From the NCBI GenBank assembly GCA_024400125.1, contig JAKSNG010000016.1, forward strand, positions 1 to 46,360: DNA of 46,360 bases, in the 5' to 3' direction. Source of the DNA: Paludibacteraceae bacterium. Lineage in GTDB: Bacteria; Bacteroidota; Bacteroidia; Bacteroidales; Paludibacteraceae. Of the stretch, positions 33,258-43,100 are shown piece by piece. The notes under the pieces were generated by a model, which worked only from the letters and a program-made list of their open reading frames with translations, was not told the origin of the DNA and searched no databases. Numbering within the stretch: the stretch's first letter is position 1; each line of letters starts with the position of its first letter. Made by a program: the position numbers and the translations under genes.

Positions 33258-36200
33258 GAGAGTTCTACACTACATCGCGTTTACCCTCAGCGTCTTAGCC
33301 GCCATCGGTGGCGGCTTGCTCATTCCTCATGTCAACGTCAATTCGGACATGACGAAATACTTGCCAGACGACTCACAAATGAAGCAGGGCTTAGACATCA
33401 TGTCCGCTGAATTTACAGCAGCACAACTACAGAGTGCTGATGTTAAAGTGATGTTCCAGGCTTTGAGCGCAGAACAACGTGATGAATTAGTTGACTCCTT
33501 AAAGCAAATTAACGACGTTCAAGACGTAACATTTGAACTATCCGAAGATAGTACTTACACTCTCTTTAACCTAATCGTCCCTAAATCGGTTGATCAAAAA
33601 ACGTTAGGAGCAAACATACGAGAACAATATGCAGACTACCAAGACAATGTCATTGTCGAAACCAGTCAAGATGGTGCTACACCTCCATTCTTTGTCATCG
33701 TTATTGCAGCAGTACTTATCGGATTTGTGTTGTTCGCCATGTCACAATCATGGTTAGACCCCGTCATTATTCTATTAAGTGCCGGCATCGCAGTAGTTCT
33801 AAATGTTGGTTCCAACGCTTTCTTCCCAAGTGTATCCATCACAACTAATTATATTGTAGGTATTTTGCAATTAGTGCTCAGTCTGGACTATTCTATCATT
33901 CTCATTAACCGTTACCGTCAGGAGATGGAAACGGGCTCCAACAAATACCTATCCATCAATAATGCGCTTAAACGTGCCACTCGCCCTATTCTCAGTAGCG
34001 CTTTAACCACCGTCGTAGGGTTATTGATGTTGCTCTTTATGCGATTGAAAATAGGAACAGACATGGGACTGGTGTTAGCCAAAGGTGTTATTTGCAGTTT
34101 GATTTGCACGTTCACAGTTATGCCAACACTCTTATTGGCATGCACTAAAGTAATGCGAAAAACCTCCAAGCGAACTTTTGTTATTCCTACAGATCGCTTA
34201 GGTCGTTTCGCTACCCATCACAAGGTATCTTTAGCGATTTCATCGGTCGTTCTCTTTGTCGCTGCATTTTATCTATCACGCCAAACGGAAATTTCATTCT
34301 CCACCAATGGAGAGTCACGTATTGCTAAAATATTCCCCAAGACGAACCCCGTTCTCATCATTTACGATGTGGAGAACGAAATGAATGTTATTGACTTAGC
34401 AGATAGCATCTCATACATGCCAGGTGTGACTAACCTCATCTCATATCCTACACTGCTTAAGAAACAATACACTGCCGAAGGTTTGACTGACTACATCAAG
34501 GAATTAACTACTGCAATGGAAGACTACCTACCAGATGTAGAAGGATTAGACATGCTCACTCCAGAACTGATGCAGGTTGTGTATTATACCCATTGTGGTG
34601 CAAGTGATACGTTGCAAATTGGTTTCAAAGACTTAATGATGTGCGTTCGGCAAGATTGCATGGACAATCCATTCTTCTCAAACGTAATCGACCAACGTAT
34701 GCGTGACCAAATTCAGTTATTGGATATGCTAATGGCGCCTCCGGCAGAGGAAGAGGAAGATACTATTGAGGAGCCCGTCGAAACTGCCAAGCCGATTCAA
34801 CGTTCAATTGTGACCGAGCCCATCCAACCTGTCACTATTACAACGCCAACAAACGATAGCTCGCACAAACCTATTATTGTCACTATCCCTACGATGACCG
34901 CAGAGGAAAGTGAGCGAAATAGCACGATTTCATCGGATACGGTTATACTTCCAAACGATAAAATTGATTTACATACGTTCTTGGGTAAATTAGCACGCAA
35001 TGTAGGTGACGAAACCGCCATTGAATTACATCGTTTAACCGATGCTTCAATGCTGAACAAAGAGCTGAACGTGCGACAAATGGCTGATTTCATCGGCTCA
35101 ACCAATGCTCAGACCAAGATGGTTTATTCGTTCGCAGGCGAGGGTAAAAGGATGACGCCTATGAGTTACGTACATTTCCTCACCGATGATCTCTTCAAAC
35201 GCAAGGCATTGGCGAATATGGTCAGTTCCGACCAAAAGCAGCAACTCACCTTACGCAAAGATTTGATGGACTTGGTGTTAACCAATCCTCTAATGACACC
35301 AGCAGAATTAGTGACTACGTTACAACCGTTCGGCATCCATTATCTAAGCGAAGAACAGGTGAAAGAGATTGCATTTGAGCGCCCAAAGACAACTCCAACA
35401 CAAGTGCCACAACCTGCTGTTACAGAAGTCGTTTTGGCAGAAAACACCGAAACACCTGCTCAAGAAGAGGTGCAAGAACCTACTCCTGTCGTAGAAGTTG
35501 CACCTGTGGTTGTTCCAACTCCGCAGAAGCCAATTGTCAAGCGTCAAAGCAAAGCAGAACGACAAGCGGAATTGATGGACAAACTGCTGCATTCCGACAA
35601 AAAATACACGGCAGAAGAAATGCACCGCAACTTTGCACAATTAGGTGAACAAATGGATTTGAATACCGTCAAAAAACTATATAGTTTTTATGGTAGTTTA
35701 TATGCGTACATTGATTCCCTTACCATGAGTACAGAACAGATGTTGCGATATGTAGGTGATACATTGGCTCATGACTCAACCGTTATTCAGTTCTTGGGAG
35801 AAGAAAACACTGCACGTATTCAGTCTATCCCAAGTCTGGTAGGAGAAAACATCGGTATGCTTAGCAATAACCGACACGGGTTGTTTATTGTCCTAACAAG
35901 TTTCCCTGACGAAAGTGAACAAACCTATCAATTTGTGGACACGTTACGCACGTTGGCAGATCAATGCTTAGACAAGCCGCATTATTTGATTGGTGAATCG
36001 GTTATGTTTGACGAAATGAAATTAGGTTTTAGCGACGAAATGACACGGATAACTTGGCTCACAATATTAGCGATATTCTTGATTGTTGCAATATCGTTCA
36101 AATCGCTGATTGTCCCCATCATCTTAGTGATGACCGTTATGACGGCAGTCTTTGTGAATGTGATTTTCAGTGGGCTCATTTCAGGACAAATGCTGTACTT

Positions 36201-36540
36201 AGCCTATCTCATTGTACAAAGTATTTTGATGGGAGCGACTATTGACTATGGCATTTTATACACGAATTATTATAAGGAATATCGTAAGACTATGGAGCAA
36301 TATACGGCTGCTACAGAGGCTTATCATGGTGCAATCCGCACGATTACAACATCTGGACTGATTATGGTTTTAGGTCCTGGCGTGATGGCTTTGTGCATTG
36401 AGGATGTTGCCATTTCTGCTATCGTAGGTTGTCTCGCCATTGGAGCAGCTGTCTCAATCTTACTTATTTTAGTTGTTCTTCCAGGAGTACTAATCGCATT
36501 TGATAAGTTAGTCGTACATGGTGGATTCACAAGAAAATAA
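33244..36540 (+). CDS. MMPL-type RND transporter with long proline/acid-rich loops
   Basis: 1098 residues. Two RND-like halves: membrane helix 1 at about 8-28, helices 2-6 at about 150-300 with LVLSLDYSIILINRYRQEM, then after a ~580-residue extracytoplasmic loop helices 8-12 with SILMGATIDYGILYTNYYKEYR. The acidic Asp in each DY motif matches the proton-relay position of MmpL/HpnN-type exporters. The loop contains two low-complexity inserts (about 498-560 and 714-775, rich in Pro, Glu, Val, Thr). This group moves lipids or hydrophobic molecules. Its position between miaB and ruvA gives no clue to the cargo. Confidence 0.85.
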   Translation: MEHTKRVLHYIAFTLSVLAAIGGGLLIPHVNVNSDMTKYLPDDSQMKQGLDIMSAEFTAAQLQSADVKVMFQALSAEQRDELVDSLKQINDVQDVTFELSEDSTYTLFNLIVPKSVDQKTLGANIREQYADYQDNVIVETSQDGATPPFFVIVIAAVLIGFVLFAMSQSWLDPVIILLSAGIAVVLNVGSNAFFPSVSITTNYIVGILQLVLSLDYSIILINRYRQEMETGSNKYLSINNALKRATRPILSSALTTVVGLLMLLFMRLKIGTDMGLVLAKGVICSLICTFTVMPTLLLACTKVMRKTSKRTFVIPTDRLGRFATHHKVSLAISSVVLFVAAFYLSRQTEISFSTNGESRIAKIFPKTNPVLIIYDVENEMNVIDLADSISYMPGVTNLISYPTLLKKQYTAEGLTDYIKELTTAMEDYLPDVEGLDMLTPELMQVVYYTHCGASDTLQIGFKDLMMCVRQDCMDNPFFSNVIDQRMRDQIQLLDMLMAPPAEEEEDTIEEPVETAKPIQRSIVTEPIQPVTITTPTNDSSHKPIIVTIPTMTAEESERNSTISSDTVILPNDKIDLHTFLGKLARNVGDETAIELHRLTDASMLNKELNVRQMADFIGSTNAQTKMVYSFAGEGKRMTPMSYVHFLTDDLFKRKALANMVSSDQKQQLTLRKDLMDLVLTNPLMTPAELVTTLQPFGIHYLSEEQVKEIAFERPKTTPTQVPQPAVTEVVLAENTETPAQEEVQEPTPVVEVAPVVVPTPQKPIVKRQSKAERQAELMDKLLHSDKKYTAEEMHRNFAQLGEQMDLNTVKKLYSFYGSLYAYIDSLTMSTEQMLRYVGDTLAHDSTVIQFLGEENTARIQSIPSLVGENIGMLSNNRHGLFIVLTSFPDESEQTYQFVDTLRTLADQCLDKPHYLIGESVMFDEMKLGFSDEMTRITWLTILAIFLIVAISFKSLIVPIILVMTVMTAVFVNVIFSGLISGQMLYLAYLIVQSILMGATIDYGILYTNYYKEYRKTMEQYTAATEAYHGAIRTITTSGLIMVLGPGVMALCIEDVAISAIVGCLAIGAAVSILLILVVLPGVLIAFDKLVVHGGFTRK

Positions 36541-36548
36541 TACGCATT

Positions 36549-37184
36549 ATGATAGAATACATTAAAGGACATTTGACAGAACTTAATCCGACATACGCTG
36601 TGCTTGAAGCGGCTGGAGTAGGATATGAAGTGAACATCACACTTCCCACTTATTCTCAATTAGTTGGAGAAGAAACAAAAGGCAATCAACCTGAAGCCAA
36701 ACTCTTCGTGACAGAGATTATTCGCGAAGATACACATGATTTATTTGGTTTCTTCACCAAAGGTGAGCGAGCTTTGTTCTTAATGCTAATGACCGTTAGT
36801 GGAATTGGCGCCAATACTGCTCGAATGATTATGTCTGCTTACAACGCTGGCGAGATTCGACAAATCATAGCCACAAGCAATGTGCGCGCACTAAGCCAAG
36901 TGAAGGGTTTAGGAAACAAGACCGCAGAGCGAATCATTGTTGATCTTAAGGATAAAGTGCTCAAGATTGATTTGGGTGAAGGCTTAAGCAATACTCCTGA
37001 TAATGAACAAGACGGCTTCCTCTTCCCCGTAGAAGAAAGTCCCGTAAAAACCGAAGCTGTTACCGCATTGACCATGCTTGGATTCAATGCTGCAGCCAGC
37101 GGCAAAGTGGTAGACAAAATTTTGAAAGCAAATGCTGCAGCCACCGTGGAACAAGTTATCAAGGACGCATTAAAAATGTTATAA
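36549..37184 (+). CDS. ruvA: Holliday junction branch migration protein RuvA
   Basis: 211 residues. RuvA tetramers bind four-way junctions and load the RuvB motor. OB-fold domain I (MIEYIKGHLTELNPTYAVLE), domain II with two helix-hairpin-helix motifs (MTVSGIGANTARMIMS; VKGLGNKTAERIIVDL) and a small C-terminal RuvB-binding domain (ALTMLGFNAAASGKVV). ruvB and ruvC are not adjacent. It sits 8 nt after the MMPL gene; the next gene starts in the same frame just after TAA-GAA. Confidence 0.97.
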   Translation: MIEYIKGHLTELNPTYAVLEAAGVGYEVNITLPTYSQLVGEETKGNQPEAKLFVTEIIREDTHDLFGFFTKGERALFLMLMTVSGIGANTARMIMSAYNAGEIRQIIATSNVRALSQVKGLGNKTAERIIVDLKDKVLKIDLGEGLSNTPDNEQDGFLFPVEESPVKTEAVTALTMLGFNAAASGKVVDKILKANAAATVEQVIKDALKML

Positions 37185-37187
37185 GAA

Positions 37188-40100
37188 TTGAAAGTTAAGA
37201 AAATTATATTAAGTGGATTACTGCTACTGATCGGTATAGTTTTGTACGCACAAGATGTAGATACCTTGGCTGTCGATTCTGCTATTTATGCTCCCGTGCA
37301 AGTTCGTCAATTAGGAGCGTCCTCATACGAAGAATTGACTGCCCCCAATAGTAGCATTGACTTGCAGACACCCGACAACATCCAAACCGAAGTGGTCTAT
37401 GACCCTGACCGCGGATGTTACGTGATGCACACTCGTATCGGAGAAACCGATATCACTACCCCATATTTGATGAATGAGCAGGAGTATAAAGACTACTCCG
37501 AACGACAACTCATGCATAATTATTGGCAGGAAAAAATTAGTGAAGTCGAACATAACAACGAAAAGAAATTCGACATCACAGATATGAAGTTCGATATCGG
37601 TCCTGCAGATAAAGTGTTCGGACCTGGCGGCGTGCAACTGAAGATGCAAGGTAGTGCAGAACTGCTCTTTGGATTCAAACATCAGTTCATGGACAATCCA
37701 AGTCTAACCAAAGATTCTCGAAATAACAATATCTTTGATTTTGACGAAAAGATACAAGTAAACGTTAATGGTAAAGTAGGTGACAAATTGAACTTCAATC
37801 TCAACTACAACACCGAAGCCAGTTTCTCCTTCGACCAACAAAACCTAAAGTTGGCATACAAAGGACAAGAAGATGATATCATCCAATCCATCGAAGCTGG
37901 TAACGTAACCATGGACTTGAACTCATCCTTGATTCGTGGAACACAAGCGCTATTTGGATTTAAGACAACCTTGAAATTTGGCAAATTAAAAGTTCAAGGA
38001 CTTATCTCTCAGCAACGCTCAGAAAGCCAAACCGTCAATAGTCAAGGCGGGGCTCAAATGACCAAGTTTGAGGTGAAAGCCGATGAATACGATGAGAATA
38101 GGCACTTCTTCCTAAGTTATTTCTTCCGTGACAACTACGAAAAAGCCATGGAGAGTTTGCCATACGTAGCCAGCGGAGTGACCATTAACAAAATCGAAGT
38201 ATGGGTAACTAACAAACGAGGTAACTACGACCAAGCACGAAATATCGTCGCTTTCACCGACTTAGGAGAATCTGCTCCTCACTTGTACCGAACAATGTGG
38301 GCTAAAGGAATCGCAACCATTCCGGACAACAACACCAATAATCTCTACCAACAAGTAATCGGTGTTGCAGGCAGTCGAGACCTACAACAAGTAAGTTCGC
38401 TCATGCAAGAGAACTTTGGACTTGAGAATGGCGAAGAATTTGAGAAAATTGAGTCTGCACGTTTGCTTTCCAGCAGTGAATATACCCTAAACAGTGCCCT
38501 CGGTTATATCTCTCTTAAGGCGGCGCTAAACCAAGACGAAGTCTTAGCGGTCGCTTATGAATATACATACGCAGGACAAGTATATCAAGTGGGTGAGTTT
38601 TCTACCGATAATAGTGAAGACCTCAAGGCGCCAAACGTACTGATGATGAAAATGCTGAAATCAAGTATTAACGCTCCACATGCGTACAATCCCGCGCGCG
38701 CGAATGATAAATATGGTACGTGGGACTTGATGATGAAGAACATTTATTCATTGGGCGCATCGTCTATGTCCAGCGAGAAATTTGAGCTCTATATCAACTA
38801 CCGAAACGACTCTGTCGGCACAGAATTACAGTACTTGCCCGAGACACAAATTCAAGGCAAACAACTCATTCGCGTGATGAAATTAGACCAACTGGATGCC
38901 AAGAACAATCCTTATCCAGATGGCAAATTCGACTATATAGAAGGCTATACCGTCTATTCCAACAATGGTCGTATCATCTTCCCTGTGCTTGAACCTTTTG
39001 GTAGTTACCTCAAGAAACAAATCAATAACGACCGATTAGCAGAGAAATATATCTTCCAAGAACTATATGACTCCACATTAGTATTAGCGCAAGAAATGTC
39101 GGAAAAGAATAAGTTTACATTGACCGGTAAATACAAAGGTTCAAGTGGAAGTCAAATTAGTTTAGGTGCAATGAATGTGCCGCGTGGAAGTGTCACGGTC
39201 ACTGCTGGTGGTGCCAAACTGATTGAAAATGTCGATTACACCGTGGACTATACCATGGGAACGGTCACCATATTGAATGAATCTATCTTGTCCTCTGGAA
39301 CCGCCGTCGAGTGTAAGTTGGAAAACCAATCTACATTCTCTATGCAGACAAAGAGTTTGTATGGATTGCACTTGGAGTATCAGTTCAATAAAGACTTCAT
39401 GATTGGTGGTACATTGATGCACTTGCGTGAACGTCCATTGACCACCAAAGTCAATAGTGGAAGTGAACCTTTAGCAAACACCATTTGGGGTGTTAACACA
39501 AGTTGGAAAACAGAGATGCAATGGTTAAGCAATGCGTTGGATAAGATTCCTTGGATAACCGCAACGCAGCCATCCACCTTCCAAATCAATGCCGAATTTG
39601 CACACCTTATTCCTGGTCACACCAACGATGTTGGTGCCGTCGGCACATCATACGTGGACGACTTTGAGGCAACCAAAACCAACATTGATATCCACGCTCC
39701 AAGTACATGGTTCTTAGCCTCTACACCGTATAATCCAACTTCTTCCAAGGAATTCTGCAAAGAAGATGCCAAGTTAAGCAACGACCTTCGTTATAACCGC
39801 AACCGTGCGCTCATTAACTGGTATCACGTAGATCCTATCTTCGGTTATCCTCAGTCAAACACTCCGCAATACATACGAGAAGACTTGGAAGCAATGTCTG
39901 ATCACCGTACACGTATCGTGTATGAGCAAGAGATTTATCCGAACAAAGAGCAGATGGCAAATGAAGACACACGATTAGGACTGTTGAACATCAGTTTCTA
40001 TCCAGAAGAGCGTGGTCCGTACAATCTTAACTCTACAGATATTACACCTGAAGGCAAACTGACTAACCCTACCCAACGTTGGGGCGGTATTATGCGCAAA

Positions 40101-43100
40101 TTGGACAATACAGACTTCGAAAAAGCAAATATCGAATATATCGAATTCTGGTTGATGGATCCTAAATTGACTAACCCAGATGGATATGAGGGAGAATTAT
40201 ACATCAACTTAGGTGATATTAGCGAAGATATCCTTCGTGATGGCAAAAAGAGTTTTGAGCATGGACTACCAGTCAGTGAGAATAACGCCAATCCGACCGA
40301 CTCTACTATTTGGGGACGTGTTCCTCGCACCACATCTACAACTGTAGGCTTCTCGAACGAGGCTGGTTCACGAATCAAACAAGACGTTGGTTTGAATGGA
40401 TTGAGTACACAAGATGAGTTTAATTTCTCCTACAAAGGAGAACGAATCTATTACGATTATGCACAAGCTGTTCGCCAAAAGATTTCTGGTAATCCACAAC
40501 TCTTGTCGCAATGGGAGCGTGACCCTTATTCTCCGTTGAATGACCCTGCTGGTGATAACTACCACTACTATCGCGGTTCCGATTATGATAGTGCTCAAGT
40601 CTCTATCCTTGACCGTTATAAGCGCTACAACGGCACAGAAGGTAACTCTCCTGATACCGAGAATGAGCGAGAAAACTACGGAACAGCAGCAACAACCATT
40701 CCTGACATCGAGGATATCAATAACGACAACACGCTGAATGAAGTAGAGCGCTACTACCAATACAAAGTTATTCTTCGTGAAGACATGATGGCAGTCGGGC
40801 GCCAAAACATCACAGAAAAGATGACCACCGAAGTATCGCTGCGGAATGGTAAAAAAGAGACCGTCACATGGTATCAATTCAAGATTCCTTTGTCTGGTGA
40901 TAGTTCGACGGTAGAAAAAGTGGGAACGATGAGGAACTTTAAGTCTATTCGCTTCATTCGTCTCTATATGACCAATTGTAGCCGTGAGACGCACTTACGT
41001 TTTGCTACGTTTGATTTGGTGCGTGGTGATTGGCGAACCTATCATAAAGACTTGAACCCAATTGGAACAACAGTGAATACCAGTGCTACCATTGACGTGC
41101 AAGCGGTGAACATTGAGGAGAACTCCAGTCGTACACCGATTAACTACGTATTACCTCCAGGCGTAAGCCGTCAAACGGACCCTGGTCAAGCACAGCTGAT
41201 TGCTCAAAACGAGCAAGCTATGGTCATGCGTGTACACAACCTGTCTCCTTCCGACGCTCGTGCTGTCTATAAAAACACCACATACGACTTCCGCAACTAC
41301 AAGAAACTGCAAATGTTCGTACACGCAGAGAAATTAGCCGATGAAGATCCTAATTTAGCCAACGGAGACCTTTCCTGCTTTATTCGTATGGGAACAGACT
41401 TGAAGAATAACTACTACGAATATGAAATCCCATTGGTACTGACAGAAGAAGGTATCTACAACAACGACAACGAAGCTGATCGCTACAAAGTGTGGCCGGA
41501 AGCCAACTATTTTGACTTCCCATTCTCAGTCTTCACCAAGGCTAAAACGGAGCGCAATAAAGCCAAACGTGCAGGCAATAGCAATGTTGGCAATACCATT
41601 CCATACGTGGTTTATGATGAAGAGAACAATAAACCACAAAACAAAATTACCGTGTTAGGTAACCCCACTTTGGAAAGTGTAGAGAACATCATGATTGGTA
41701 TCCGCAACCATGGTACAGAAAATCGCAGTGGTGAAGTTTGGGTGAATGAATTACGCCTATCCGAGTTCAACGAGCAAGGCGGCGTAGCTGCTATGGCAAA
41801 TGCAGCATTGGGTATTAGTGATATCGCACAACTGAATGTAGCAGGACAATTAGAAACAGCTGGTTATGGTTCCATTGAATCCAACGTGCTCGGACGGAAT
41901 ATGGACAATAACTACCAACTCTCTGTATCAACTGCCATGGAAGTGGGACGTCTCTTCCCAGAAAAAGCCAAACTTCAGATACCTGTGTATGTGTCCTACT
42001 CCAACAATACGACTTCGCCCGACTATGACCCATTGGATTCTGATGTCAAATTAGAAGAGACACTGAGCACATTCGATACAAAAGAAGAAAAAGACTCTGT
42101 CAAAGCTATGTCCAATACGGTGATGGAGTCCACGAACTTCTCGATTACGAATTTCAAGGTAAACATCAAGTCTAAGAAACGGGATATGTTCTATGACCCT
42201 GCGAACTTCTCGTTATCTGCATCGTACAACGAGCAGAAAGAGCGTTCTCCGGAAATGGAAAAGAATAGGACGACTGACCATAAAGGTTCGTTCAATTACT
42301 CGTACTCATTTAATCCCAAACCGTGGGAACCGTTCAAGAACGTAGAGAAAGTGAGCAAAGTGAAGTTCCTCAAAGAAATGAACTTCTACTACCTGCCGCA
42401 GTCGTGGGCTTTCAACACCAATATGCACCGTACTTTCTCGAACATGCAGATGCGCGATTTCAATGCCAGCTCAGGAAATCAAATGGATTTAACTTATTCC
42501 AAGGATTTCTCATGGGATCGTAACTTTGATTTCAAATATGACTTGACTAAAAACATGAAGTTCTCGTTCCAAACCGCCATGAACTCCACCGTGGACGAAG
42601 GTCTCTATTGTCGCGAAATCATCGAGGACTATCACTTCACCAATGACTACTACGAGGCTTGGAAAGATACGATTCAGCGCAGTCTCGCTAAATGGGGTAG
42701 TCCATATACTTATCAACAAGTGTTCACCGCGTCTTGGAATGTGCCATTCAATCGTATTCCGTATGTAGAAGCCTTGACTGCCAATGCCAGCTACAATGCG
42801 AACTACAATTGGGCACGAACAGCTTCCTCTAAATCAGAGACAAACTTAGGAAACACCGTAGCTTCTGTTCAATCGTGGCAGATAGATGGTGGTATTAACT
42901 TTGAGACATTATACGGCAAGTCTAAGTACTGGAAAAAGATTACACAACTCTATGGAGGCAGACGAAACTCTCGTCCATTTAAACCCAAAACATATACAGA
43001 AACCATTAAGGCAGAAATGGGCGTCACACAAGAAATCACGCACCGATTAGGTTCAGACTTATTGGTTATTACTGCGACTGACACCACTGGTAAACGAGTG

